Notes: a model not told the origin generated them from the letters alone. 64,000 nt of DNA from JBGPTK01 sp963797765 (GCA_963797765.1 CAWCQU010000002.1:434001-498000), one strand, 5' to 3'; positions 18,620 to 27,599 are shown, counted from the stretch's first letter. Made by a program: numbers and translations.

Positions 18620-20090
18620 GAAGAGCGGCTCCGAGAGCCTTCCGAGTACACTTGAGTCGCCAAGACCAAGGCTCGTTAGGAGGGGAGCCGCAATGAAGAT
18701 TATAGGATGCGATTTTCATCCTAGCTACCAACAGATTGCGATGGTCAACAGCGAAACAGGCATTTTGTGGGAAGGGCGGTTGGAGCACGAGCAGGGCGAG
18801 GCACGGCGCTTCTATCAAGGACTCGCGGGACAGACGGTGCGAGTGGGGATGGAAGCGGTGGGCAACTCGCAGTGGTTCGAGAAGATGCTGGCAGAGATGG
18901 GACACGAGTTGTGGATAGGGGATGCGGCGGAGATCCGGCGGTTGGTGGGGCGAAAGCAGAAGACCGACGCCGGGATGCCCAACACATTCTCACTCTCGTG
19001 CTCGACGGACGGTTTCCGCGGTTGTGGGTGCCGAGCGTGGCGATCCGCGATGTGCGGCAGTTGCTGCGACACCGGCAGAAGCTGGTGGAGATGCGTACGC
19101 AGGTGAAGAACCAGTTGCAACATCTGGCGCTGAACCAGGGCGTGCGGCTGAAGCGGCGGCTGTGGAGCCGGAAAGGGCGGGAGTTGCTGGAGAAGTTGCC
19201 GCTCGAGGGATGGACGGCGCGGCGGCGGAGCGATCTGCTGGCGATGCTGGACCGGCTGGATGAGCAGGTCGCTGATCTGGATCGAGCGGTGCGCACGGAA
19301 GCGGAGCAGCGACCGGAAGTGCGGCTGTTGATGAGCCATCCGGGCGTAGGACCGGTGGTGGGACTGGCGTTTGTGCTGACCATCGGCCCGGTGGAACGAT
19401 TTCGGCGAGGGAAGTTCGTGGCCAGTTATGTGGGACTGATTCCGAAGGAGCGCTCTTCGGGCGATCATCAGAGAATGGGATCGATCAGCAAACAAGGGAA
19501 CACCATGATGCGCACGTTGCTGGTGGAAGCAGCCGAGAACGCGGCGCGGTTCGATGAAGAGTTGCGGCGGGACTATGGCCGGCTGAAAGCGCGGAAACAT
19601 TCGGCGGTGGCCAAAGTGATGGTCGCGCGCAAACTAGCGGTGAGGATGTACTGGATGCTGCGGGAAAAGAAAACGTACGGGGAACGTACGCGCAGCGTCC
19701 CGTCGCACCCATGCAGGGCAGCCCGAGTCATTCCGTGGTCGCCGTTTGAGACGGAGCGTTTGAGTGGGCACGCTGCCTCCCTGAAGCGGTCGGGGAGTTC
19801 GGAGTAGCGAATCATGGTCGCGGTACGAGGCCGAAGAGATGGATGGTGGAGCGACGGAGTCACCGGTCGATTCTGAAAACGAGTGAGGTCTTGGCAAAAG
19901 GCTCTGGTAGAAAAGATAAAAGCACCAACCGACTGCGCCGAACCCGCAGCTCCGGATGTGTCGCTTGACAGAGTCAACGTCAGAGACGGGATGACGGCAA
20001 CAGTGAGCGGGCGCGGGTATTTGAGCGTCAAGGTGGACAGGAAATTGCAGTTGAGACAAAAGAAAAAAGGCAGGGCGCGGCTGAAGCCGG
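18609..20090 (+). mobile_element. IS110-family insertion sequence (approximate limits)
   Basis: The left boundary is set by similarity to the relic at 14840-15078, starting at about 18609 (gatt..atgacg..gcggctcc). The right boundary is uncertain because IS110 elements lack terminal inverted repeats; the non-coding DNA after the transposase to about 20.06-20.09 kb is the likely right end. No target duplication is expected for the family. Confidence 0.5.
18693..19807 (+). CDS. IS110-family transposase (one frameshift)
   Basis: DEDD/RuvC-like transposase with a C-terminal transposase_20 domain, about 371 residues after repair. The ATG at 18693 follows aggaggggagccgca. The N-terminal block IIGCDFHPSYQQIA carries the first catalytic Asp. 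One base is missing at about 18965-18972; adding one C gives KTDRRDAQHILTLV, the third acidic block. The C-terminal half has the transposase_20 signature: MSHPGVGPVVGLAFVLTIG, FVASYVGLIPKERSSGD and ISKQGNTMMRTLLVEAA. As written, transposition activity would be lost unless the shift is an error. Confidence 0.88.
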
Positions 20091-20268
20091 CCCCTACGAA
20101 GACAAGGCGATACTTCTAGTTGACCGGGGAACGTAGCGGGTGATATACGGCTTAGGCAAATTAATTTATAAAACCTGGACGTTTAAGATTGGGGAGAGAT
20201 TGAATGCTCCCAGATAAGTTCAAGTTGTGCCGACACAGCCAGGAGTGGCTGTGCTACTGGAGAGAAAG
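19808..20268. other. IS 3' flank and intergenic DNA, no gene seen
   Basis: About 460 bases. It includes the probable right part of the IS110 element, a GC-rich phrase gcgcggctgaagccggcccc at about 20076-20095 (a dispersed motif), and repeat D copy 2 at 20233-20258. The open frame at 19883-20119 shows no protein-like features. Confidence 0.5.
20233..20258. repeat. dispersed repeat D, copy 2
   Basis: Reverse complement of 6703-6728 with one mismatch. It ends about ten bases before the start codon at 20269, so the palindrome lies in the 5' leader of that gene. Confidence 0.6.
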
Positions 20269-20991
20269 ATGCTCGCGAAGCGGATATTGATGGTGAGTGT
20301 TGTGATGGTTTGTTGTGGGATGGCGGTGGCGGCGAACGCGCAGGGACTTGCTGGCGGAATGCAGGGGATGCAGGCTGCGCTGAGCGCGCAGATGAAAAAG
20401 AACAAGGCTCAATTGCGGCAGTATCTTTGGAAGCAGAGAGTGGAAGTGGAGTTCAAGGGTGAGGACAAGAGTACAAAGCTCGATCAACTGCATTACGACG
20501 CGAGCGGGGAAATTGTGCGCGTGCCGTTGAGCGCTCCGCCGCCCCCTGCCGACAACCAGAAGCGCAGGATCGGCGGGAGGATCAAGGCGAAAAAAGTGGA
20601 GGAATTGAAGGACTACATCCAGCGGCTGATGGCGCGCGTGCAGCGGTACACCGATTTTTCGGGCGGCGATCCCGGGGCGCTGATGGATAAAGCGATGATT
20701 GGCAAAGGACAGGGAGCGGACGCGGGAATGATCGCGGTCCACGTGAGTAATTTCGTGATTCCTGGGGATTCGGTGGATATCGCGATCGATCCTGGAACGA
20801 AGAAAATGCGCAAGATCGTGATTGCGACTATGTTGGATGAAGACCCGATTTCGGTGAACGCAACGTTTCAGGATTTGCCGAAAGGGCCGACGTATATGGC
20901 CAATGCGACGGTGGATTCGCCGAAGAAGGAATTGGAAATACGGATGCAGAATTTTGATTATACACTGCTTGCCGTTAAGGTGATGGGCTGA
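20269..20991 (+). CDS. exported protein of unknown function
   Basis: 240 residues. The ATG at 20269 follows ggagagaaag and begins a signal peptide (MLAKRILMVSVVMVCCGMAV, ending AANAQ). After a methionine/alanine-rich segment, the protein has YLWKQRVEVEFKGEDKSTKL, a basic stretch (NQKRRIGGRIKAKKVEELKD), a helical region, and a beta-rich C-terminal part (SNFVIPGDSVDIAIDPGTKK, MRKIVIATML, VNATFQDLPKGPTYMANATV). Similar proteins of unknown role are frequent in soil acidobacteria, I believe; no enzymatic motif is visible. A partial copy of its 3' end lies downstream (21078-21140). Confidence 0.78.
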   Translation: MLAKRILMVSVVMVCCGMAVAANAQGLAGGMQGMQAALSAQMKKNKAQLRQYLWKQRVEVEFKGEDKSTKLDQLHYDASGEIVRVPLSAPPPPADNQKRRIGGRIKAKKVEELKDYIQRLMARVQRYTDFSGGDPGALMDKAMIGKGQGADAGMIAVHVSNFVIPGDSVDIAIDPGTKKMRKIVIATMLDEDPISVNATFQDLPKGPTYMANATVDSPKKELEIRMQNFDYTLLAVKVMG

Positions 20992-21077
20992 GCGGTCGCC
21001 TGAGAAAATCACTATTGCTTGGAATTGGGATCTGCTCTGGATTCCTCGCCCAGAAATCGGGCTCGGAATGACGGCTG

Positions 21078-21140
21078 CGCGGATGCAGAATTTTGATTAC
21101 ACGCTACTGCCGTAGGGTGAAGACCCCAGCGGTCGCGTGA
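21078..21140 (+). repeat. imperfect duplicate of the 3' end of the upstream gene
   Basis: gcggatgcagaattttgatt at about 21079-21098 repeats the coding end at 20940-20961, and similarity continues through the stop region to gcggtcgc..gacg. About 60 bases are shared with scattered mismatches. Reads as a tandem partial duplication. Confidence 0.7.
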
Positions 21141-21151
21141 CGCCAAACTGA

Positions 21152-21217
21152 CTTCAGCGGCTAAAGCCGCCGAATTTTACGCTTATTATGTCGCAGCTAA
21201 AGCTGCGACCCCCTAAA
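21152..21217. repeat. dispersed repeat C, copy 1
   Basis: Contains tatgtcgcagctaaagctgc and gaccccct, preceded by cttcagcggctaaagccgcc. A second copy is at 27817-27883. Two short palindromes (ggctaaagcc and gcagctaaagctgc) suggest paired hairpins. Confidence 0.7.
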
Positions 21218-21244
21218 AAGCAATTCCGCGGCAGGCATTACAAA

Positions 21245-22012
21245 TCAGTGCTGTTGCTTGAGGGAGGATTCGAGGGTGGCGGCCCAGTGGGAGAGGTGGT
21301 TCAGGGAATCGTCGTGGGTGTGGTCGAGTTCGAGGGGCGTGATGGAAATTGCGCCGGCGTGGATGGCGGCGTAATCGCTATCGGGATCGATTCCTTCGGT
21401 GATTTGCTGTTCGTGAAGCCAGAAATACATGCGGCCGCGAGGGTCGCATCCTTCCTGCAATAAATTCCGGGTGACTTTTTGGGATTGGCGCGTGAAGCGG
21501 ACTCCGCCGTTCCAGGGCTGCGGAACGTTTACGTTGAGCAAAATTCCCGGCTGCAATTTTTCTTTTAGAAGCAGCGAAGCAAATTCGCGCGCGAATCGGG
21601 CGGCGGGCTCGAAATCAAAATCTTTTCCGCGATGCGCGAGCGAAATGGCGAAGGCGGGGAGGCGGTTGATGGTCGCTTCCATGGCGGCGCCGACTGTGCC
21701 GGAATAATAGACGTTTTCTCCCATATTTCCGCCGCGATTGATTCCGGAGACAACCAGGTCGGGCGGCTGGGGGAGCAGTTTATTGAGGGCGACGATCATG
21801 GCGTCGGCGGGAGTGCCGTCGACGGCCCATTCGCGCTCGCATTTTTGCTCGCAGAAAATGGGGCTGCGCAGCGTGAGCGATTGGGCGGCGGCGCTGCGTT
21901 CGCGATTGGGAGCGACGACGGTGAGCGTGGCGATGGGCGCCAACGCCGCAACCAGGGCTCGCAAGCCGGGGGCGTCAATTCCGTCATCATTGGTGATCAA
22001 AATGTGCGACAT
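21245..22012 (-). CDS. surE: 5'/3'-nucleotidase SurE
   Basis: Divalent-metal nucleotidase, 255 residues, normal for SurE. The N-terminus ILITNDDGIDAPGLRALVAA holds the metal-binding NDD pair (about residues 8-10). It is followed by APNRERSAAAQSLTLR, GTPADAMIVALNKLL and the family hallmark VSGINRGGNMGENVYYSGTV, which includes the second metal-binding Asn. Acts on nucleoside monophosphates, probably in stationary-phase nucleotide housekeeping. Encoded just downstream (minus strand) of tRNA-Pro. Confidence 0.96.
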   Translation of the reverse strand: MSHILITNDDGIDAPGLRALVAALAPIATLTVVAPNRERSAAAQSLTLRSPIFCEQKCEREWAVDGTPADAMIVALNKLLPQPPDLVVSGINRGGNMGENVYYSGTVGAAMEATINRLPAFAISLAHRGKDFDFEPAARFAREFASLLLKEKLQPGILLNVNVPQPWNGGVRFTRQSQKVTRNLLQEGCDPRGRMYFWLHEQQITEGIDPDSDYAAIHAGAISITPLELDHTHDDSLNHLSHWAATLESSLKQQH

Positions 22013-22094
22013 TTATTCCAGTGTTCCAGCGACACAAAACCCTTCGACACTTCGATATCAGAATTCCCTGTTCAATTTTGGTCGAGAGGGAAAA

Positions 22095-22171
22095 TGGTCG
22101 GGACGACTGGATTCGAACCAGCGGCCTCACCCACCCCAAGGGTGCGCGCTACCAGGCTGCGCCACGTCCCG
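22095..22171 (-). tRNA. tRNA-Pro (anticodon GGG)
   Basis: Minus-strand cloverleaf. Acceptor stem cgggacg pairs with cgtcccg, D arm contains gcgcagcctggtagcgc, anticodon stem caccc/gggtg encloses loop ttggggt with anticodon GGG, and the T arm has ggttcgaatcc. The 3' CCA is encoded. GGG reads CCC (and CCU by wobble). Confidence 0.96.
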
Positions 22172-22207
22172 ACTGTTCCACGTCTGTCTATGGCAGAAAC
22201 CAGCGTA

Positions 22208-22660
22208 TCACCTGGGTTCGAGGAGGGTCAAGATTGCGAGGAGTTCTTCGTGCAGATTGAGCAAAAGCTTGCGCTGGGAATGGGAGAGGCCCTCGGAGCG
22301 GACTGGCGGGCTGGAATATTCCGGGCGGGTCGCGCTTGCGGCGTGGGAGGACGCGGCGGGTTCGTGGGTGGCGTTGCCGTTTCCGTTTTCGCCGTCTTGC
22401 TGCTCGCTCAGGTGACGGCGGGCTCCGGCGATGGTGAATCCCTGCTCATATAGAAGCTGCTTGATCTGAAAAACCAGCTCGATATCCTCGCGGCGGTAGA
22501 GGCGATGTCCCTTGGGGCTTTTTACCGGCTGGAGCGTGGGGAATTCGGTTTCCCAATAGCGCAGGACAAATTGCTTGGTGGCGGTGAGTTTGCTGACTTC
22601 GCCGATGCGATAGAAAGGCTTGTCGGGGAGTGCGGTCGCTCTGGTAGCAGCGGTGGCCAT
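22208..22660 (-). CDS. MerR-family transcriptional regulator
   Basis: 150 residues. The N-terminal winged helix-turn-helix is clear: FYRIGEVSKLTATKQFVLRY (about 16-35), WETEFPTLQPVKSPKGHRLY and RREDIELVFQIKQLLYEQGF. The rest is a low-complexity linker (NGNGNATHEPAASSHAASAT) and a leucine-rich helix (QRKLLLNLHEELLAILTLLE) likely to dimerise. It lacks metal-binding cysteines, so it is not a mercury-type sensor. Signal and targets unknown. Related single MerR-like regulators often lie near ihfA/pheT in other bacteria; not so here. Confidence 0.92.
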   Translation of the reverse strand: MATAATRATALPDKPFYRIGEVSKLTATKQFVLRYWETEFPTLQPVKSPKGHRLYRREDIELVFQIKQLLYEQGFTIAGARRHLSEQQDGENGNGNATHEPAASSHAASATRPEYSSPPVRSEGLSHSQRKLLLNLHEELLAILTLLEPR

Positions 22661-22731
22661 TTTACTCTTTGTATCGTAGGCCGATTTCGGGGGATGTCAA
22701 CCCTCTCGCGAATGGGACTTCGAACAAGGAA

Positions 22732-22752
22732 TTACCGCAGAGGCGCCCCGAT
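22732..22752. repeat. dispersed intergenic repeat A, copy 2
   Basis: Core ttaccgcagaggcgccccga identical to copies at 14668 and 37002. It lies in the 169-base gap between the MerR gene and der. Confidence 0.7.
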
Positions 22753-22829
22753 CTAAGGCTCCCCATACAAACTACCGGAATGCAAGAATCGCACATCGGG
22801 TTAAACTTCGAACGCTGAGGGAACTAAGG

Positions 22830-24254
22830 CTAGCGTTCGTTTCGGGAGGAGGAAAGGGGACGGGTGCGATTGGTGCGCTTTTTTTGGCGCTGGAGGAAAT
22901 GGATGGGGGAGCCGAGGAAGTCGAAGCTGGCGCGGAGCTGATTTTCCAGGAAACGTTCGTAGCTGAAATGCAAGCGGTGCTGCTGGTTGGTGAAAAGGAT
23001 AAAAGTGGGCGGGGCGACGGAAGCCTGAGTGATGTAATAAATTTTGATTTTGCGGCTGGCGGGGGATGTGCCGCGCTCGAGGTCGACTTCCATCAGCCAG
23101 CGGTTGAGCTCGCCGGTGGTGACACGGCGCTGGCGGGCGGCGGCGACTTTGTCGATGAGACTAAAAAGACCATCGGCGTGTTCGCCAGTGAACGCGGATA
23201 GAAAAATGATGGGAACGTAATCGAGGAATTTTAGTTTAGCGCGGACGATGCGTTCGTAATCCTGCATCAATTTAGCCGGATCGGTGACGTTGCGATTTTT
23301 GGGTGGCCGGGCCTGCTTGCTGCGATCGGCAGCGGCCTTCAGTGCCGCTTCTTTGGCCAGGTCCCATTTGTTCATGACGATAATCAGGGAGCGGCCGGAA
23401 TCCTTGGCGTAGCTGGCGATGGTGGCGTCGTGCGAAGTAACGCCAAGAGAACCGTCTACGATCAGCAGCGCGATATCGGCGCGTTCGATTTGCTGGCGGG
23501 CCATGATGACGCTTAATTTTTCGGCGATGAGCTTGGTTTTTCCCTTGCGGCGGATTCCGGCGGTATCGAGGAAGCGGTATTTCTTGCCATCGTGTTCGAC
23601 GATGGTATCCACGGCGTCGCGCGTCGTGCCGGGGATTGGAGAAACGATGGCGCGCTCGGATCCAACCATGCGATTCAAAAGCGTGGATTTGCCTACGTTG
23701 GGGCGGCCGATAATGGCGATATTCGTTTCCTTGGGCGTTTCGACTGCATCGCCTTTGGGGAAACTTGCGGTGACTTCATCGAGAAGTTCGTCGATTCCCA
23801 GACCGTGTTCGGCGGAAATGGGAATTACTTCATCGCCGAGTTCGTAGAAGGCGGCGCTGAGAGATGTTTGCTGGGTGGTGTCTACTTTATTCGCGGCGAT
23901 CAGTGGAGGCTTTCCGGCGCGGCGCAATAATTGAGCGAGCTCGGTATCGAGAGGAGTGACGCCCTGGCGGGCGTCGACGACCATGACTACGCGGGTAGCC
24001 TGATCGATGGCGAATTTTGCCTGGCGCAGGATTTCGCCGGGGATTCCGGCTTTATCGTCGGGAACGATTCCGCCGGTATCGACCACTTGGAAGGGCTTGC
24101 CTTCCCACATCGCTGTGCCGTAGATGCGGTCGCGAGTGATGCCGGGCTCATCGGTGACGATGGAACGGCGCGTGCCGGTTAGGCGATTGAAGAGCGAGGA
24201 TTTGCCGACGTTGGGACGGCCGACAATTACCAGGGATGGGAGATTTTGGGTCAT
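22830..24254 (-). CDS. der: GTPase Der (EngA)
   Basis: Double-Era-like ribosome biogenesis GTPase, 474 residues, a normal length. I chose ATG 24254 (MTQNLPSLVIVGRPNVGKSS); longer starts lack family similarity. The first G domain has GRPNVGKSS, the G3 DTGGI and NKVD; the second repeats IIGRPNVGKSTLLNRMVGSE, DTAGIRRKG and MNKWD. The C-terminal KH-like domain (FLDYVPIIFLSAFTGEHADG onward, LNRWLMEVDLERGTSP) is present. Binds 50S subunits during assembly and is usually essential. No frameshift here. Confidence 0.97.
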   Translation of the reverse strand: MTQNLPSLVIVGRPNVGKSSLFNRLTGTRRSIVTDEPGITRDRIYGTAMWEGKPFQVVDTGGIVPDDKAGIPGEILRQAKFAIDQATRVVMVVDARQGVTPLDTELAQLLRRAGKPPLIAANKVDTTQQTSLSAAFYELGDEVIPISAEHGLGIDELLDEVTASFPKGDAVETPKETNIAIIGRPNVGKSTLLNRMVGSERAIVSPIPGTTRDAVDTIVEHDGKKYRFLDTAGIRRKGKTKLIAEKLSVIMARQQIERADIALLIVDGSLGVTSHDATIASYAKDSGRSLIIVMNKWDLAKEAALKAAADRSKQARPPKNRNVTDPAKLMQDYERIVRAKLKFLDYVPIIFLSAFTGEHADGLFSLIDKVAAARQRRVTTGELNRWLMEVDLERGTSPASRKIKIYYITQASVAPPTFILFTNQQHRLHFSYERFLENQLRASFDFLGSPIHFLQRQKKRTNRTRPLSSSRNER

Positions 24255-24351
24255 TGTGTGTTGAGTGAGATTATTCGGACAGTGACATCGTAACCTATGG
24301 GAGGGGGAATGGCGAATGGGGGTGCGATGATTGGGAAGAATGCACAAGCTT

Positions 24352-24366
24352 TTACCGCAGAGGCGC
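24352..24366. repeat. dispersed intergenic repeat A, copy 3 (short)
   Basis: Only the core ttaccgcagaggcgc is shared with the other copies; the following bases diverge. It is about 40 bases upstream of the DoxX start. Confidence 0.5.
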
Positions 24367-24406
24367 TGAGAACGCAGACGGAAATGGCAGTGAGGGGAGG
24401 AGAGAG

Positions 24407-24850
24407 ATGTTGGACTGGCGCAATTTTTTGAAGCCGAAGTGGAACTGCCATAGCATTATTTTTATACGGTTGGCTGTGGGGTTGATTTTCTTTTCACAGG
24501 GGATTTTGAAATTTACCGATCCTCGGATGGGAGTGCAGAGATTTGAGCGGATCGGATTCGCTCATCCGGGATTTACGGCTCATTTTGTGGGAGCGTTTGA
24601 GATTGTTTGCGGGTTGATGATTTTGATTGGGTTGCTTACGCGGGTGGCGGCTGTTCCGCTTTTGATTGTGATTCTTACTGCGATTGCTACTACTAAGATT
24701 CCGGAACTCTACAGGCCGGGGCAGGGATTCTGGTTTGCGGTTAGCGATGCGCGGACGGATTTTGCGATGGTGATGTGCTTATTGTTTTTGTTGGTGGTTG
24801 GCGGTGGGGCTTGGTCGGGGGATTATTTTTTGTTTGGGGGTGGGAAGTAG
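24407..24850 (+). CDS. DoxX family membrane protein
   Basis: 147 residues from an ATG at 24407 preceded by ggggaggagagag. Four hydrophobic segments follow the DoxX pattern: SIIFIRLAVGLIFFSQGILKF, then GFAHPGFTAHFVGAFEIVCG, LMILIGLLTRVAAVPLLIVI and TDFAMVMCLLFLLVVGGGAW. Family members are small inner-membrane proteins linked to thiosulfate:quinone chemistry or redox homeostasis in some species; the function here is unknown. Short acidic and tyrosine motif ELYRPGQGFW is typical. Monocistronic. Confidence 0.92.
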   Translation: MLDWRNFLKPKWNCHSIIFIRLAVGLIFFSQGILKFTDPRMGVQRFERIGFAHPGFTAHFVGAFEIVCGLMILIGLLTRVAAVPLLIVILTAIATTKIPELYRPGQGFWFAVSDARTDFAMVMCLLFLLVVGGGAWSGDYFLFGGGK

Positions 24851-24913
24851 CAATCAGTGATTGGCATTCGATTGGGACACGGAGAGAAATTCACTGCTTC
24901 TTTTGATCTTGGT

Positions 24914-24947
24914 TTACTCTGGATCCCTCACTCCGTTCGGGATGACG
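24914..24947. repeat. dispersed repeat B, copy 2
   Basis: tactctggatccctcactcc followed by gttcgggatgacg. Lies between the DoxX gene and the helicase gene. Confidence 0.65.
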
Positions 24948-25069
24948 GCAAATGGATTGCGGGTGGCGTTGCACTGGCGGGAAATTTCTTGGGCTCGTAA
25001 TTCCGCGTGGGAAGAGTAGGAATCAGTTTATTGTAAGAGATTCGCGATAGTAGTCGCCGAGGCGTTGGG

Positions 25070-27031
25070 ATGGCTGGTCAGAGTGCTGGGGAAAAACGGG
25101 AATCGTTGACGATGGCGGAGATCTTCGGACCGGGGGGGCTGCTGGAACGGAGCCATCCGGGGTACGAATACCGGCCGTCGCAATTGGCCATGGCGGAAAT
25201 TGTGGAGGAAGCATTCGGCGGGCACCAGCATGCCTTGGTAGAAGCGGGAACCGGGACGGGGAAGACTCTGGCTTACCTGATTCCGGCGATACGCAGCGGG
25301 CGGCGGGTGGTGATTTCAACGGCGACGAAATCGCTGCAGGAGCAACTTTTTTTCAAGGATGTGCCGTTTATCCAGAAACATTTTGCTCCGGACTTGAAAG
25401 TGGCGCTGATGAAAGGGCGCAGCAATTTTTTGTGCCGGCAAAAAGTGCACTTGATGGAAGGACAGCCGGTGCTGAAGGGAATCGACGAAGTGGAATGGTT
25501 CGCGCAAATCCGCGACTGGGAAAAGGTGACGGAAACGGGCGACCGGGCGGAATTGAATTTCTTGCCGGACGATGCGGCGTTATGGGGACGGATTGACGCG
25601 CGGCGCGATGCCTGCACCGGGCAGAAGTGCGCAGAATTTCAGCAATGTTTTATCACCGCGATGCAGCAGAGGGCGCACGAAGCGGACGTGGTGATCGTGA
25701 ATCATCATTTATTTTTTGCGGACCTGGCGATCCGGCAGGACGATTTTGGCGCGATTTTGCCGGATTACGATTCGGTGGTGTTCGACGAAGCGCACGAGAT
25801 CGAGGATGTGGCCAGCGATTATTTCGGGCGGCAAGTATCGAGTTACCGGTTCGAGGAACTTTCGCGGGATGCGGAACTAACGCTGCGAATAACAGGAGTG
25901 AGCGCCGCAAGTTTGCGAAAAGCGGCTACGCATCTGCGCGAGCGGGCGCGAACTTTTTTTGAAGCGTTTCCGGAACGCGAAGGGCGATTCCCTTTTGAAG
26001 CGAATGAGCGGACAGCGTTTTTGGAACGCAACCGGGAAGCATATGACGGGCTGGCGGCGAGCATGAAACGGGTGGAAGCGGAAATTTCGGCGCTGCCCAC
26101 GAAGCCGGAAGAGCTGCTGAACATTGCGCGGCGTACCTCGGAACTGCGGCGCGAATTGGCATTTCTGCTGGAAAGCGAGGAACGCAATTACGTTTACTGG
26201 TTCGAGCGGCGGGGCAAGGGGATTTTTCTGGCGGCGACGCCGATCGACGTGAGCGAAATTTTGCGCGAGCGGCTTTTCGAACAATTCGACACAGCGATTT
26301 TGACTTCGGCGACTCTGGCGGTGGGCGGGCGATTCGATTTTTTGAAGCAACGGCTGGGAATTCGCGTGGCGAACGAAAAAGTGCTGGCTTCGGAATTCGA
26401 TTTCAAGAGCCAGGCGCTGCTTTATATTCCGGCGGCGCTTCCGGATGTGCGGAACGCGCTGTTCGCGGCGCGGGCTTCGCAGGAAATTGCCGGACTGCTG
26501 GAAATTACGAAGGGGCGGGCGTTTTGTTTGTTCACCAGCCATGCGCAGATGCGCGAAGCCTACGAGCGCCTGTCGAATCTGGTGACCTATCCGTTGCTGC
26601 TGCAGGGGACGGCGCCGCGATCGGTACTGCTCGAGAGATTTCGTGGGACGCCGGGAGCGGTGCTGCTGGCGACTTCGAGTTTCTGGCAGGGAGTGGATGT
26701 GCCGGGGGATCAACTTTCGTGCGTGATTATCGACCGGCTGCCGTTTGCGGTGCCGAGCGATCCGATTGTGGCCGCGCGGGTGCGGGCGCTGAATGAAGAT
26801 GGGCGCAACGCCTTCGCGGAATACCAGGTGCCGGAAGCGGTGCTGGCGCTGAAACAGGGATTTGGGCGGCTGATTCGATCGAGGAGCGATCGCGGCGTGC
26901 TGGCGATCCTGGATAACCGTATCCAGCGGATGCAATATGGTAGAATTTTCCTGGAATCATTGCCCGAATATACGGTGACGCAAGACCTTGCCGCGGTGGC
27001 GAAGTTCATGAATTCCGGCGCGGTTGAGTGA
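25070..27031 (+). CDS. DinG/XPD-type ATP-dependent DNA helicase
   Basis: 653 residues. Walker A EAGTGTGKTLAYLIPA (about 58-73), motif Ia region VISTATKSLQEQLF, DEAH box VVFDEAHEIEDV, motif III-like ILTSATLAVGG, and motifs V/VI LATSSFWQGVDVPG and KQGFGRLIRSRSDRG. Four cysteines, one in NFLCRQK and three in CTGQKCAEFQQC, sit where XPD-like helicases bind a 4Fe-4S cluster. Superfamily 2 helicases of this type unwind DNA with 5'-3' polarity in repair. The start at 25070 is the most upstream plausible ATG; the ATG at 25112 is an alternative. Confidence 0.93.
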   Translation: MAGQSAGEKRESLTMAEIFGPGGLLERSHPGYEYRPSQLAMAEIVEEAFGGHQHALVEAGTGTGKTLAYLIPAIRSGRRVVISTATKSLQEQLFFKDVPFIQKHFAPDLKVALMKGRSNFLCRQKVHLMEGQPVLKGIDEVEWFAQIRDWEKVTETGDRAELNFLPDDAALWGRIDARRDACTGQKCAEFQQCFITAMQQRAHEADVVIVNHHLFFADLAIRQDDFGAILPDYDSVVFDEAHEIEDVASDYFGRQVSSYRFEELSRDAELTLRITGVSAASLRKAATHLRERARTFFEAFPEREGRFPFEANERTAFLERNREAYDGLAASMKRVEAEISALPTKPEELLNIARRTSELRRELAFLLESEERNYVYWFERRGKGIFLAATPIDVSEILRERLFEQFDTAILTSATLAVGGRFDFLKQRLGIRVANEKVLASEFDFKSQALLYIPAALPDVRNALFAARASQEIAGLLEITKGRAFCLFTSHAQMREAYERLSNLVTYPLLLQGTAPRSVLLERFRGTPGAVLLATSSFWQGVDVPGDQLSCVIIDRLPFAVPSDPIVAARVRALNEDGRNAFAEYQVPEAVLALKQGFGRLIRSRSDRGVLAILDNRIQRMQYGRIFLESLPEYTVTQDLAAVAKFMNSGAVE

Positions 27032-27094
27032 AGAGCGCCCCAGCAAACCGAAGGCAATTTTAAAATTCTTCTCTTTTGAGGATCAAGGGCCATC

Positions 27095-27469
27095 ATGTTC
27101 GAAGTGAGTGTTGATGAAACGTTTGCCGCGGCGCACGCGCTGCGCGGATACAAGGGCAAGTGCGAAAATCTGCACGGCCACAATTATAAGGTGCGCGTGA
27201 CTCTGGCTGGGCCGGAACTGGATTCAGTGGGGCTGCTTTACGATTTTGTGCATTTGAAACAGGTGATCCAGAGCGTGATTCGCTCACTGGACCACCGTTA
27301 TTTGAATGAGATGAAGCCGTTTGATCAGATCAATCCTTCGGCGGAGAATATTTCGAAGTACATTTATGATGAGACTGTAAAGCAGATGAAGAGTGTGCCG
27401 AACGGCGCGACGGTTGCGAGTATTACGGTGTGGGAGACGGATGTGACGGCGGCGACGTACCGGCCTTAG
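27095..27469 (+). CDS. queD: 6-carboxy-5,6,7,8-tetrahydropterin synthase
   Basis: Second step of preQ0 synthesis, converting 7,8-dihydroneopterin triphosphate to 6-carboxytetrahydropterin. 124 residues, typical. The motif FAAAHALRGYKGKCENLHGHNY gives the zinc-binding His residues (AAAH, HGH) and the catalytic Cys in GKCENLHGH. LDHRYLNE and PSAENISKYIYDE follow, with the C-terminal ETDVTAATY. First gene of a queD-membrane protein-queE-queC group on the plus strand. The start is read from ATG 27095 after a gaggatcaagg leader. Confidence 0.95.
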   Translation: MFEVSVDETFAAAHALRGYKGKCENLHGHNYKVRVTLAGPELDSVGLLYDFVHLKQVIQSVIRSLDHRYLNEMKPFDQINPSAENISKYIYDETVKQMKSVPNGATVASITVWETDVTAATYRP

Positions 27470-27515
27470 GCGGAAGAGGGTTCGCGGGATTTGAGTGGTG
27501 CTTTCGTGGTCGGGC

Positions 27516-27547
27516 TACTCGGGATCCCTCGCGTTGCTCGGGATGAC
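27516..27547. repeat. dispersed repeat B, copy 3
   Basis: tactcgggatccctcgcgtt and gctcgggatgac, a variant of the other B copies. Between queD and the small membrane protein. Confidence 0.65.
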
Positions 27548-27599
27548 TGCGGCGGCGGGCACGGGACGGCGTAAGTAAGAACGTGCGAGTGGGCGTGGG

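Noticed and set aside
19883..20119. Short open frame after the IS110 transposase
   Set aside because: Translation is random-looking and overlaps the probable IS right end and a dispersed GC motif.
25877..26935. Minus-strand open frame opposite the helicase
   Set aside because: Arg/His/Gln-rich translation typical of an antisense shadow of a GC-rich gene.
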